NCBI GenBank assembly: GCA_036937835.1
Contig: CM072870.1
Location: 16,897,501-16,961,500 of the forward strand
Origin: Pampus argenteus
Taxonomy: Eukaryota > Chordata > Actinopteri > Scombriformes > Stromateidae
DNA: 64,000 nucleotides
Direction: 5' to 3'
Shown here: positions 10,901-23,328 of the stretch, piece by piece
Layout of the letters: each line of letters begins with the position of its first letter
Numbering within the stretch: position 1 is the stretch's first letter
Notes under the pieces: model-generated
Told to the model about the DNA's origin: nothing
Seen by the model: the letters and a program-made list of their open reading frames with translations, nothing else
Database searches by the model: none
Program-made: the position numbers and the translations under genes

Positions 10901-13900
10901 GCAAGCTAAGCAGGTATTGTTGTTACTGTCTCACAGTGCTGTTATCTTTTTCATTTACCTCATGCGGTGTTTTTATTAGAGTCACATTTAGTAACGTTGC
11001 CAGTTGGTGGGATTGAATATATGATGTCACGTTGTGCCCTCTCAGCCCTCTAGGGATTCAGATGAGGAGAAAAGCACAGAGAGCACTTTAACAACTCTCT
11101 TTCCCGGTCAGAAGAAGAGAGTCTCCCATTGTGTTGCCAAAGGAAATGTAAGTGTGCCACATTGACTTCATTCTCTTTCCCCATGGTATCACAAACAATT
11201 TAAAAGTAAAACAAACTTTTTTTTTATAATTAAAATGTACAAAGGCTGCCTACCGTGGCACACAGCACTCTGTGTGAGCAGGCCCACTGTTTAGATGAGG
11301 CTTGTACATGAACTTGATTGGTCTGTCTCGCTTCCAACATATCAATAGCCCTGGCCCCTGTGATGAGCCATCACTGTTGGTTGTAACTTCTCTTGTAACG
11401 TGGTTGTCTCCCGTTCTCGCTAAATAGTTGACCATGTTCTTTATTAACTGTTTAATTAAAATATGTCGACTGATATGATGTCTGAAATGTATATACAATC
11501 ACAACATGTACAGCTGCGTGCTTAAGCTGCTGTTTTTGTACGTGTCCATCAAAACCATCATAATATTTTGTGTTGACCCACCCAAGAAATGAAACGTTCT
11601 CTCTGTATTAAAACACAGTTATTTATTGTTTTTAATAAAACGTATTCCTCTTCGTCAGACTGATGCACCCTCTAAGTCTGTGGTGCGACCATACAAAAGG
11701 CCCACAGCCCAGGAGGCTTGTTACCAGCGTATGCAGATGGCGCAGCAGCAAGCTGCTCAGCTTTCTGCTTCAGTCAAAGCTGCCTCCAGCTCTTCTGGAG
11801 AGAGGAAGAGAATAGCACACCGTCCCAACCCACTAATATCATCCCCCAAAACAAGTATGTAACACATCAACTTTTCTATATATATATCGTAGCAGGATTC
11901 AGCTTTGGTTTTTATTTTTCTCTCTGATGGATAAAAATTGAACAGTATTGACAGTTTTAAGCACGAAATCCTGTGAATGTGTGTGTGTTTGGCTACAGTA
12001 GGCTCTGCAGATGTTAAACCAGCCAGCAGTCGAGTGTTATCCCCCAGTCAGACCCATCAATCTGTCAAGGCTCAAACCACAGCTGGTATCTTGTCCAAGA
12101 CCATGTCCACTGTCACACAGAGGAGAGTGGCTCACACGCCCACCATGAAGGTATCTAATGACCTCTGTAACTCTCCCAAGTAGTCACTCAGTACTTGTCT
12201 TTTACACATTTTGAAAATTTCAGGTCTCATGGACATCTTTTATCTACGTTTATTACTTATTACGGTTTCTGGCAGAGCTGGGCTGATTCTCTAGAGGCAA
12301 ATGTTTGTTCAGCCTGTCAATGTTTTCTCTCTGTTTTGACTTCATCAGAGTTCGTCGATGAAGCGCCCTGTCATCCCAATTGAGTTTGGGGCTAAAGTGC
12401 CCAACAACATCCGCCAGCGCTACCTCAACGCTTTCATAGATGAATGTGTCAAATTTTGCCCATCAGAGGACGTTGCCTTCCAGATGGTACGAATAACACC
12501 GTTCTTGGCAGCAACTGCACCCTGAGCTGCTCTCTCATTTGGTTTAAGAATATATTTATTTTATGCTTTAACATAACTAATACCTTTTTATAAACCATGC
12601 AAAACTTTTATCACACTCTTGTCTTGTATGCTGATGGACTTTCAGTAAATTACCTAGTAGAAGAAGTTGTGTTTTTGACAGTGACAGAAGTCTGATTCTT
12701 GTTTCAGGGACTTGATGAGGAGAAGCTGGTGTATGATCGCAGCAACAGTAAGAACATCTACCTCAACGTAGCTGTCAACACACTAAAGAAGCTCCGCAGC
12801 AAGAGCAGCTCTTGTCCCTCACCTGTCACCAGTATGTCACCTCAGTCCTGTCATAAAGTCCTCTAGAGTAGAAATAAAATGTAGTATAACATACAGTTTT
12901 TTTATTCTGCCAATATGTATATATTGCTTTTGTTTACATGCATGAACAAAAATCTACACGACATCAAATGTACCAGATGTGTCAAATATATTATGTTAAT
13001 TTTACTGTTGAGCCTCTCGGTTTATGTCAGTATGCAAATAGCATTTCAGCAGAGAATAAATGGAGTGTATTGAGGGCTCAATGATAACGTGTGTGTGTGT
13101 GTTTGTGTGTGGTTTACAGAGGACCCAGGGTTAGTCGCTAACAGGAAGGCCCAGTCCCATGAGGAAGTTCTGGGAGGTCGTCTGGCAGCCACAACCAGCT
13201 TCACTGTCAACAGGATGGGTAAACAGCAGGAGGAGAAACTCATCGGTGAGGCTCTAGTTAGTTTTTAATTTTATTTTGTTCCTCTTGCCCAGAATTACCA
13301 TCTGATGCAATTGTGGATTTTTGCTTCTCCTTTTTGTTTTTTTTTTTTGTGTTGAGACTTTTACACTAAAAGTGAAACTGTTCAAATTTGCCATGTGACT
13401 ACCTTCAGGTCTTGTTTACTGCAAATTACCGCCTCATGACCTCGTCCGCGGGAGCGTGTTTACAAGACTATTTTCTGTTTAGATTTTAAGGAAATGATTA
13501 CAAACACAAACTACATTTGTTTTACTTGTTGGTCTGTACGTCTGCAGGAGCCACACTGTACAGGAAGCTGAAGACATACCTGATGACAGAGGAGCAGCTT
13601 CAGGAGCACGGATACCCGAGAACGAACCCTGAGGCTTCTGGCAAGGCCATCATGTACAACCTCCCAGAGAAAAAGGCCATTACAGACCGTAAGCAACTAC
13701 GTGACTTTATTTAACAGGGATTCATTTTGCTTAACAAAGATATGAGATATGTCAAATTCACTTGCTGACTGACTAATCTGTAATGTGTTTCCAGCATTCA
13801 ACAAGATATGCTGTCGATGTGGTGCAGAGTATAAAATCAACGCCTACGGCAACTGTGTGCGGAAAGAGGAATGTTGTTTTCACTGGGGACGTTTGCGCAG

Positions 13901-16795
13901 ACATAAAGGTACATTTGTGTATTCATTTAGTGCGAACGGTTAACAAAACAAAAATTATTCTGAATGTGCATTTTTTTTCGGTCCTGTTGATCTAAATCAA
14001 GCCTCTCTGTCTCTCCACGCCTCCTGTTCTCAACTTTCATTCACTTCCCCGTCTTTCCGACTCTTGTCCTCTCCACCAGTCGCTGGAGGCTGGGAGACCA
14101 TCTACAGCTGTTGCGCCGGGGCTGTGGGCTCTCCTGGTTGCCAAGTCGCAAAGGTGTCATCCTCCTCAGGCCAACAGCTTTTAGATTTTCCTTTGTGCTT
14201 TTTTAAGAAATAAAATATCTGGGTCTCCCCTAATGGCTTAGTGGGCTACTGTGGACATTCAATGGGACATTTCAAAAACACTTTCATCACTATTTTGATT
14301 CCCCTAACTTCAAGTTGAAACACTAAAACTGTTGCATAATTAGACTAAAACTGCTTTTTGCTTTTTTAAGTAGTTTTCTGCACATATTAAGTTTTTTTTT
14401 TTAATAAACAATCCTAGACTTAAAGAATTTTTGTATTTCCACAGCAACATGTTCAGGACGGGCGTAAAGAGACATTTGACGGCTACGTCACAACGTTCAG
14501 TAAATCTCTACCACCAGACGGCAATGGAGGCGTATTTGCCTTGGATTGTGAAATGGTAAGTCAGACAAATTTCTAATATATTTATTATAATAACATTTTC
14601 TTCCTTTTAAAGCTCAAAAAATGTTAAGTTAATTCATTGTAAAATGGTTAAATGCTACCCTTTCTTTCAATGCTCATTATTTTCAGTACATTGTGATTCC
14701 AACTGATGAAATTGATTATTAAATGCTAAACTAATGATAAATATTTTTTACTTTTAATACACAGCGGTGCCAAGTACTGTATTGTTTATATTTACCGTAA
14801 CGTTTTGCCTCCATGGGAACAGTGTTACACAAAGCAGGGCCTGGAGCTGACGAGGGTGACGGTCATCGACTCCGAGCTGAAAGTCATCTACGACACGTTT
14901 GTCAAACCTGAGAGCAAAGTGGTCGACTACAACACGCGGTGAGTTTGTCCCCCCAGCGACTCGACACTGATAACTGGTAAACAAATAATCGTTAGTAGCA
15001 GCCTTGTCTCGAAATTATTTTAGGCGAGAAGTCCTTGAAACAATCACGCAGTTGTAAAGGAAGTACATCTTGTACCTGATTGACAGATTTTCAGGTGTGA
15101 CGGAGGAAGACTTGGAGAGTGCCACCATCACTCTGAGAGATGTTCAGGCAGTGCTGCTCAGTATGTTCAGCGCTGAGTCCATCCTCATAGGACACAGCCT
15201 GGAAAGTGACCTCCTGGCTCTCAAGGTATCATCAGGCTCCATCCTTCTTTCATGATGCGTTGCAGTTGATTTATAGCACGATAGAGAAAAATCAGACACA
15301 TTTTTCCACGATTTCCTTCTTATGTGCTGCTCGCGGCTGTGACACAACAAATATCATAAATTAGCATGTTGAATTTTTTTGATTTTCACTGTCAAGTGTG
15401 GCTTAATCATTAAACTAAACTGTCATATGGCAGACATTGACTGGACTGTATTGTTAACCTGTGCCGCATTACATTAGTAAAAATTTATTTACTCAATTCT
15501 TAACAAACAGGTTTGAGAACCACTGCTGTAACCCATGTTGACAAATTCATTCATTTATTAAAAAAATGAAACTAACAGACGCATTACGTTAGTTATGCTG
15601 TGTCTGCCTCTTTTCAGTATTACTATGCCTGTAACACTCATGTAGAACACGAAAAAAAATTACAAATTTACATGATTAGAGAAGTCATTGTGTTGGCCTT
15701 GGTTCCAGGATCTATTTATGCGCCTGTGTTGAACTAAAAGTAAAAAAAAAAACTTTGCTTTGTCTGTTTATCTTTATGTCTCTCTGACTGTATCTCTGGA
15801 TTCCAGCTTATTCACAGTTCAGTCGTAGACACAGCCATCGTGTTCCCTCACCGCCTTGGCTTACCTTACAAACGTGCCTTGAGGAACCTGATGGCCGATC
15901 ACCTCAAACGCATCATCCAGGACAACGGTGAGAAAATCATTATTCCTGTTATAAACCTTATTGTGGGAGTTGTTTTAATTGTGTATTATTACTCATTCAT
16001 TTTTGCAGTTATGTTTCAGTTAGTGGAGTAACTAGTGGGCTTAAAAACATTAACTTAAATTATGACATTTCTGGGTTTCAAATAAGTGAAAACCATCAGC
16101 AAATCAAGAAACCATCTAAGTCCCCTGTACTTTTTTTTTTAAAGAAAGTATTATTATTTTATCTAATGTATTTATTCATTAGGATAAATATCATAGAGCA
16201 TGTTATCCCGATTACACATACATAACTCACTGTCACATTGACATGGCAGTAGTTATACAAACAAACCATCTCTCATGTATTCCCAGAATATTTATATCCT
16301 CAGTGTGTTTTCCCTGATAATAAATAAATGGAATAAACTCCAATGAAATAAGTCCAAGGAATGGGTCCAATGAGATTAAAGTTACTTCAAATAGAGAAGT
16401 AACTTTCAGACTAAATGAAATAAATACATGTGTGTTTGAATCACATATCTATAAGAAAAGATCCAGTTAAGTTTTATTTGACTGCACTACAACCATGTGA
16501 CCGGCAGATGTCACACTTGTGCAAACCCATGTGTTTACCGCAAGTGTTGAATTGATTTTCAATGCAGATGATGAAAATGCCTCAAAGCCTTGATTGTTCA
16601 ACACTAGTTAAAACATCTTGACTAAAATATTATGTTGCTGTTAACATGTTTGATAATGCAGTATTTAGGTAAAATAAAAGTGTAATTTTTTTCATTGTGT
16701 TTGCAGTGGAGGGTCACGACTCGAGCGAAGACGCTTCTGCCTGCATGGAGCTGATGTTTTGGAAGATCAAGGAGGATGCAAAGGTCAAAAGATGA
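7951..16795 (+). CDS. rexo1: RNA exonuclease 1 homolog (Elongin A-binding protein 1)
   Basis: Sixteen coding exons: 7951-8131, 9028-10913, 11046-11147, 11659-11854, 11999-12150, 12349-12486, 12708-12831, 13120-13245, 13548-13688, 13795-13908, 14080-14153, 14445-14555, 14823-14938, 15087-15225, 15807-15927, 16707-16795. All have GT-AG borders and compatible phases; together 1269 aa (human about 1221). The N-terminus MLRSTGFFRGIDCPF leads a CX15CX4CX3H zinc-finger-like motif (C13, C29, C34, H38). Exon 2 encodes a Ser/Lys-rich disordered region with an Ala run and the conserved LSHADLFGDES followed by an acidic block. Exons 4-8 match the Elongin A-binding region (RPVIPIEFGAKVP...LNVAVNTLKKL). 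A Cys/His cluster (KICCRCGAEY...) precedes the DEDDh 3'-5' exonuclease: ALDCEM (D1112, E1114), IGHSLESDLLALK (D1195) and HDSSEDA (H1244, D1249), so catalysis looks intact. A nuclear role is known for the family. The start is chosen by homology; an upstream in-frame ATG is absent nearby. Confidence 0.97.
8728..8945 (+). repeat. Dispersed repeat (GGGCTGCAAC family) in rexo1 intron 1
   Basis: Begins AAGGCTGCTCCTAATGATTA and contains the family's internal blocks (ACGCCCATCACAGTTTC, CCAAGGTCATATCTTCA, GTCTAAAACC). It appears truncated at the 3' end. Confidence 0.6.
13089..13112. repeat. GT microsatellite next to rexo1 exon 8 acceptor
   Basis: Interrupted (GT)n ending about 7 bases before the acceptor TTTACAG at 13119, so the repeat forms most of the tract in front of the exon. 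Confidence 0.8.
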
Positions 16796-17152
16796 CCTCT
16801 GACCCCTCTACTCCACCTTCCCCTGTCAGGTCCCCTTCAGACACGGAAGAGACAGTTCAGGAGGCCTGTACCTGCTCTCAGAGAGTGAAGGTAGAGTGTC
16901 GTGAAGAGAGGGATAGTTCAGCACAGTTTCCAGCAGTAAATATCCTGAGAAGAGCTGTTACCTCCTGTCGTACTTGAAGAGAGTGTCAGTGTCAGTCCCC
17001 TTCAAAAGCAATAGGAGCCCAAATGATCAGAGTTTTCTTTTTTTTTTCTTTTTTTATTAAAAGTTTCAATTCAAATTAATGTTAGTTAAAATGTATTTCT
17101 GTTTATTTGAGCGGTGTCTTTTAAGGCCGGAGGTGTCTTAAAACCATTTATA

Positions 17153-17158
17153 AATAAA
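17153..17158 (+). terminator. Proximal poly(A) signal of rexo1
   Basis: Canonical AATAAA about 360 bases after the rexo1 stop codon, followed by a T-containing stretch. Confidence 0.5.
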
Positions 17159-17884
17159 AACCTTTCTATAGCAGAACTACTTAAAATGCCAGGGCATTGT
17201 CCGCTGAACGATGACGATTAGTATGATATTCATGCTAGGCTGTGTCCTCAGCCTAAATTGCACTATAGAAACGCTCTTGTTGTATAGGGCCCAAGTCTGA
17301 GTACCTCATCTGTGTTACATACACTTCTATTGAATAACAAGTTACTAGACGTCTTAGAGTATGTTGAACATTGCTATGTAAATGCACTTGTGTTTTTCAC
17401 CTTGCACCTCATTTTTTTCGTCACTGATGCTCTGTTTGTTTGCCGGTTCTTATCAAGTTAATTTTGTTGGCTCCCAAACCTGAACTAATCCTATAATACT
17501 TGATCATATAAGAAACACCCATTAGCAAAAATGTAAAGTCTCTGCTGCTACCTATTTGGTATAGTTTGATGGAATATATCACTGAATTTTTATTAGTTCA
17601 GGCAAAATACTAACTATATCCACCACTGTCTGTCTCTGTGTCATGTGCACTGCATGAAATAGAATCAGAGGAATCATTGTTATAGCAGGTATGACATGTT
17701 GTTCCTCTATAAAGACAAAATTAGGATCAGTGATGTTGAATTAGGACTGAGTTATTAATTACAAACAGTGCGTATCAGCTAACCTTGTGCTGTTTTATGT
17801 TGACAATGACTGAAAAAAAAAAATACCAGAAAGCTGTAAATAAGCTGTTTCCTTTTGTATTTGTTTATTTTTTGGTCTTTTTTC

Positions 17885-17890
17885 TATTAA
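17885..17890 (+). terminator. Distal poly(A) signal of rexo1
   Basis: ATTAAA followed some 25 bases later by TGTTGCTCTGTGTTTTT, a good GU-rich downstream element. It is either an alternative or the main end of rexo1. Confidence 0.4.
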
Positions 17891-18542
17891 AAGGTATTAG
17901 TTAAAAGACAATGTTGCTCTGTGTTTTTATCTGAACAGGTTCTCCCTGCACAAATAGCTTTTGACAGTGTGACAGCTTTTTTCCAAGTACAGTGCTGGGC
18001 CTCTTGCATTTCATCCATCCAGGCTGCATGTCCTTTTTTAACAGCAGGTGCAGCAACCGTAATTCTCCTTTCTTCAGCAGATGTGTAAATTGGAGAAAAT
18101 GGGAGTGAAATGCTAAACTGAGAGGCCCATCCTTTCTTCGGTGTGTTTGCCCATTAAGCTCCTCCCGTCACATGTCAGTATGCATTTCCCCAGGCCAGGC
18201 CACAGACCCCAGGTATTAAAGGAGCCAGTTAGCTGGGATCAATACCTACACAATGTTCCAGTGACAGGGAGGGGGGCTTCCTAGTGTTTATTGAGTGTTG
18301 CAGAGATTTCGAACATGTGGAGCAAAGCAGCTTAGAGGGGTCGTCTTCATTATCAAATTCGATCAGTGCCTCTCTTTCTCTCTCCCCCATGATCACCTTT
18401 GACTAGAGGGGGTAACGAGGGGGGAGCTGCTCTGAAACTGACCCCATGCTGGGAGATGGAGAGCTGCATTATCTCTGCGAGAGCCAGAGAGAAGAAACAC
18501 TTCACTGCCTGCATCCTGAACTTACTGCTCAGGGTATGTACT

Positions 18543-18830
18543 GTAGGGTTGCTTCAACTAATGACTATTTTCATAGCGTTATCTCTTATTTCCTCTATGT
18601 TTAGTTTAGAAAAATGTTAAGAAATAGAGAAAAATACCAACAGTGTCCTAGATAGTTTTATTTTCCAACAAACACTAAAACCCAAAGACACTCTGTTAAC
18701 TACCATTAAAGACATGTAGCAAAGTGGAGATGCTGAAACCAGCAGATGTTTGGCTTTTCTACTTTAAAAATGACTAAAACGATTATTATTAAAATTGCTG
18801 CGTCAATCTAATAACTAATCTTTTGGCTCT
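18543..18830 (+). repeat. Dispersed repeat (GGGCTGCAAC family), near full length
   Basis: About 290 bases from TAGGGTTGCTTCAACTAATG to AATCTTTTGGCTCT, with the internal blocks AAAAATACCAACAGTGTC, AAACCCAAAGACA, TGCTGAAACCAGCAGATGT and AAAATGACTAAAACGATTAT. No ORF. Its ends resemble inverted repeats in better copies (48896-49182), pointing to a non-autonomous DNA element. Confidence 0.7.
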
Positions 18831-19569
18831 GATGGTATTTTAGAAAAGGTTCTTGATTGGTTTCATCCTTAACCCATTGTCAGCATTTTAAACCAAGATC
18901 AAACCAATGCAGAATATCTCAGAATAAAATGCAGAAGATGCATGTAAACAATCAAAATTATTCACGGAGAGAACATTAAAGACAACATACGTGTACAACA
19001 TAATTCCTCTCAAGTTTAAATCAAACTCCAGCTTGCTTGGAAGTGAACCACAGTTTGTTAAGTACACAGTCTGTTTACTCGCTGGGCTTTAGACGACAAT
19101 AATGAAAAGATGAAGGCCTGAAAAGCTGTTTTCTTTCTGTGGTGTGAGTTCACCCCTGCACCCCGGTTTAGCCCACAGTGGGTGCCCTTGACCCCCCGGA
19201 CACCCACAGCTGCCTGTCCGGCTCTCTGTCTTTAATCTATAGCACTCCTGTCCAATTAAGAGACTGATCTTTACTCAGTCCTTCATATTGATCTGCTGGT
19301 GTAGCTGCATATTCGCATGCTCCCAGGGGCCGGACAGGAGATCATAAGAAGCTAATTGGAAGGTAATAAGTCTGTAGGTCGAATAAAGAAGGAATCATTA
19401 GGGTCTAATGCATTTTTTAGACCCACAACTCTCTAGTTCATATCAATAAAATCAGACTAATGGATTCAACATTGGTTTGCTTGTCATAAAACTATCCTCT
19501 CATTTAAATTCCACTTTCTATCCCCATGTGTGTATGTTTGAGATTTTTTCTTGTGCGTACTTGGTGTGT

Positions 19570-19990
19570 TTGCAGCCAGGTCAATGTCAGTCTAAGCCCT
19601 GAGTGTGTCATAGTCAGTGTCAGGCCTCACAGCGTGATCCTGGCACTCAGAGGGGCTTAAGAAGAGCCACTGACCTGCCGCCCGCGCTCTCTGTCTCTCT
19701 TGGGTCAAAGGCCAGCCGGCCCTATCGATCCCCCCCCCCACCCCACCCTCGATGAAGAAGCATTTAGCTCCTCCGCCTGCTCTCCCCTCTTTGGCCCACG
19801 TACCAACATCACGTCCCAAAGGCCTCTCGATTGTGTTTTGCATACCGATCGATCCAGTTGGTGTCCAAGGGGGCCTTCCTTTGAGATAACTGACAACTAC
19901 AAAGGTCCCCTCCTGACAGGCCCTTGTCAATACAAATTTCCACTATTGATAAGCAATTATAGAAAGCCTGGGCATAAGGGCGTTTGCTTT
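19570..19990. promoter_or_regulatory. Candidate enhancer upstream of the homeobox gene
   Basis: A dense, GC-raised, non-repetitive block in AT-rich DNA. It contains nuclear-receptor-like TGGGTCAAAGG (about 19699-19709), a SOX-like CCCTTGTCAATAC (about 19920), a homeodomain-like AAGCAATTATAG (about 19951) and two GATCGAT-type words. No splice signals frame a coding exon. Regulatory status is inferred from composition and location. Confidence 0.3.
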
Positions 19991-20107
19991 CTAAAACATC
20001 TGTTAAACAGGAGACATTAACAAAAAAAAAGAAGAGACGTAACTCCCCCTCCACCTTCACTTATCTCAGCTGCAACAACAACAAAGAAAAATCAAATGAA
20101 ACAACAG

Positions 20108-20387
20108 GTTTATTTATCGATTAGTTTATCCACAGAAAATTAATTGGTCATTTAAGTAATTTCTGGGAAATATATGTATGCCAAATATTATTTGATTCCA
20201 GTTTCTATGCTGTCAAAATTTGCTGCTTTTTTTGTGATGTTATGTGAAACAATATTTTTGGGTTTTGAGCTACTAGTCAGAAAAAGCAAGACATCTGAAG
20301 ACGTCACCTTTGGCTTTAGGAATATGTGATTTTTTTTTATTTTTTTGACATTCTCTTACCGTAAAATAATTGTTAGTTGCAGCCCTA
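20108..20387 (-). repeat. Dispersed repeat (GGGCTGCAAC family), near full length, reverse
   Basis: Reads in reverse: starts TTTATCGATTAGTTTATC, contains GGGTTTTGAGCTACTAGTC and GAAGACGTCACCTTTGG, and ends GTTAGTTGCAGCCCTA, the complement of the family's left end. Confidence 0.7.
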
Positions 20388-21414
20388 ATTGTGTAAATGT
20401 TTTTTTCTCTTTGCGTTTAATGTTATCGAATAATTGTATAATTTATGGAGGCTTGTTGATTCCACAACATAAGTTATTCTGCCACTTTTTTCATCAGTAA
20501 AACGCAGCATGGTGTAAAATGATTTGCAATAAATGCAACCTATGTTTGCCACAGCACAGGAAAAAAAACAACATTTAACAGGGCATGTAATAGCTAAGGT
20601 TTAAAGCTTCATGTTATTTGACATCAAGAAGGATAAAAACGGAGTCTTTTGACAGTGACTATTCACTGCATTCACTGTAATTCTGTGCTCATTGACGACA
20701 GTTAATAAACCTGCGAGTTTTCACCTGCTCAGTGGTGAGACTGTTGTCAGTGATGCGACTTAGCCGGGGATAGCCTTTGTCTTTTATTCACTGTAATCCA
20801 TACATGTGTAAGTGGATCCTCTAAGAGGAGGATAACTCCTTTTAAGCGGGTTTTGAACACTACAGGAGGGACCAAAATCCAGTAACTTCTCATTTACCTA
20901 CACTTCAGTCTGAAATGCAAGACACTCACATCCTGGTGATTAGACCTACCGCACCATGAAAAATAAAATACAAAAGCTGTTTCTTGCTGGGAATATCTGA
21001 GCCACTGGTTATCTCAAGGACTGATGTGATCAGATGTTGTGTTTGGAGTTCACTGGCTGTTGTGGGAATAATAAAAGATGAAGCAATCAGTCATTCAGCA
21101 AGCTTTCAGATGACTGAGAACCGAGGAGCTAATTGAAGAGGCCATTACTCATTTCAGCTGAACCCTGGTTGTCTTGATGGGTAGGAGGTGAACCGGGCCG
21201 AGCCCTGCCTGTCCCTCAGAAGGGGAAATGATCCGGGGGTGGGGGGGTGGTGGTGCAGCAAGTGAGTCAGTGGTGGCGGCTCTGGGATGGGGAGGGTCAC
21301 ACACAACCGCACTCTTTGTGTGCCTATAATCCCCCCAGCCAACACAGCTTTGGCCAGGTTTCATCATGAAAGTGCCATGAAATAACTACTTTTTTTCTCT
21401 CCTCGCAGTAAATC

Positions 21415-21470
21415 TCCCCTAATCCTGCGGGCTGCGGAGACAAAGGCCTCTGGGACCTAATCCTGGAGCT
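21415..21470 (+). promoter_or_regulatory. Paired TAATCC (K50 homeodomain) sites
   Basis: Two TAATCC motifs, 21420-21425 and 21458-21463, lie 38 bases apart in a GC-rich block about 1.3 kb upstream of the homeobox gene's first exon; a third is at 22635-22640. TAATCC is the preferred core of K50 homeodomains such as Otx and Dmbx. Function is inferred. Confidence 0.3.
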
Positions 21471-22629
21471 TTTAGTGGGGCTGAGGGGCTGGCCGACAGA
21501 GCCTCTTCTAAATGACTTATTTCTATCGGACACTAATATAGCTTGACAGCCAAGAACAGCGAAAGGAGGAGGAAAAAAGCCAGGGGAGAAAAAGAGCACA
21601 AACATTTTCACATATTTTGGAAGTCTGAGCAGTTGATTGTGTGCGAGTGTGAGTGGAAGAAGTGAATCACAGTTATAGGCCTACACCCTCAAAGTACACA
21701 GCAGTGGAGACATCTCACTTGTTTATCTGTATATAGTGACGATTAACCTTAGATATTTATTTATGTGCAGTTGATTTTGGTATAGGAATGTACCTGTAGC
21801 ATTGTATGTTGCATCAAAATGTGTTTGTGGGATGAGAAGATGAATTGACATATTTTTGCCTAATAACAACACAGCGGCAGAACTTTAAACAGACTTTTGA
21901 GTGTTTAACTTTTGTATTTCATCCTGCCTTTGTTACCTGGAAAGATTTTTTTACCATACATTAAATTTATACTCTACAGTCAAGTGTCAACTTCTAAAGA
22001 CATAACCTTTTCACATTATTGAGTACAATGGCAGTTAGGGTACTGAGGAAGAGAGTCTTCAACAAGTATAAAGTGGTATGAAGTGAAAATACATACATAT
22101 AAAGTATAAATATCACAAAAGACAGTGATGAAAATCTCATTGTGGCTGTTTGTGTCTGCAAAATAATAAAATAATAATAAAAAAATATCAGAGGACTTAA
22201 TTTTTGATTCTGATTTGATGTTTTTTCTTGGTTTTTGTTGCCTCTTCCTGGGAAGATTTCTAATTGAACTCCGCTGGCTCTAAAGAAATAGTTCTCAATG
22301 GGTAAAGGTTCAGATTAACTTCACATGGTGACAGTTTATAGGCAAAATATGGTGGCTGTTAGCAAAACAAACCCTTAGAGAAAACCCCCTCTGAGGGGGA
22401 GGCTGTCAGAGGCAGCGGTATGGGAGAAAGAGGGCTGAGAAGGAGAAGGACAATCAAAGGCTGTTATTTTAATCTGTCCTGCCTTGGAGATTAGCCGACC
22501 ACATTGTTTTAATTGTTTTAACGGGAGGGAATGAAACGCTCGCTTATAGGGGGATCCTTGGCATAAATCTCTCAAGTTCAATAGTTTCAAAAACTTGAGC
22601 CCCTTGCAACCCCCCTCTCTTCCCTCATC

Positions 22630-22872
22630 CCACCTAATCCCGGCTAATACCTTTCTTTCTATTGGCTAATGGCTAAGGGGAGCCTGGGTAAATGCTTCTT
22701 AAATAGTCGTGGGTGAGAATGGTTTCGGAGAATTGGATCCGTGCCTCGACAAAGAGCGCTGCTGTGCAGGATAAGGCCTGAACTGGACGGGGAACTATTG
22801 GACTAACGGCTCACTTCTGTGCGTAAAGGCGCACCTGGATCTCACGCTCAAACTCAGGATTTGGAAATCAAG
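22630..22872 (+). promoter_or_regulatory. Promoter and non-coding first exon of the Dmbx-like gene
   Basis: Contains TAATCC (22635-22640), an inverted CCAAT box ATTGG (22661-22665) and a TATA-like TTAAATAG (22699-22706), which would place the start near 22730. The presumed 5' UTR exon ends at 22872 with AG|GTAAAC. It joins an acceptor CCTTAG (ending 23321) eight bases ahead of the coding ATG. Confidence 0.5.
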
Positions 22873-23328
22873 GTAAACAACTGAGGATATATATTGTAAC
22901 AATAAAGCATGCACCGAGTTTATTCTACGATGTGTACCTGTAAAATATTTAGTTATTCTAATTTAAAAATGCTGTTCTCATGGCTAAAATATGTAGTAGT
23001 GTTGTAAAATGGGTTCAAGGTGTAGTTTGAGCTTGCAGCTATAGACCAAAGATGTTGCCAAATTTACCAAAAATAATGATAACAATAGAAATATAATAAC
23101 CAATATTCTCTCGCAGATGTGTGTGGGTTTTTGTTTTGTTTATTTTTGTGATATTTTGTCAAATCAACAAGTAATTTAAAATTTATTTAATTCTTCAGTA
23201 TGTTTCCCATAAAACTAGATGTAACAAACCTTTAAAAGCAAATAACATTCATCTGTAGGGACCGTCTGACCGTTAATGTGTCCTATTATACAGTCAGTAT
23301 AAAGACATTTTCTGTCCTTAGATTCAAC

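Larger units (their letters stand above)
16796..17905 (+). other. rexo1: rexo1 3' UTR (extent uncertain)
   Basis: Non-coding sequence after the stop at 16793-16795. A proximal end is offered by ATTAAA at 17056 and AATAAA at 17153-17158. A distal end is offered by ATTAAA at 17885-17890, which is followed by GT/T-rich sequence at about 17911-17927. No coding potential is supported. Confidence 0.55.
17928..22629. other. Intergenic region rexo1-homeobox gene
   Basis: No gene found. It holds two near-complete copies of the dispersed repeat (18543-18830 and 20108-20387) and several blocks of higher complexity and GC content (about 18110-18540, 19140-19400, 19570-19990, 20640-21600 and 22240-22610). 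They lack coding character and lie upstream of a developmental homeobox gene, so some may be enhancers. That is inference from composition and position only. Confidence 0.5.

Noticed and set aside
16759..16977. Open frame continuing past the rexo1 stop codon in another frame
   Set aside because: It starts without an ATG, and the main frame ends naturally after the exonuclease domain at a position close to that of the human protein. A frameshifted tail would need evidence I do not have.
19592..20060. Overlapping open frames on both strands upstream of the homeobox gene
   Set aside because: GC-rich sequence lengthens chance ORFs; no family resemblance or splice signals. Better viewed as a candidate regulatory block.
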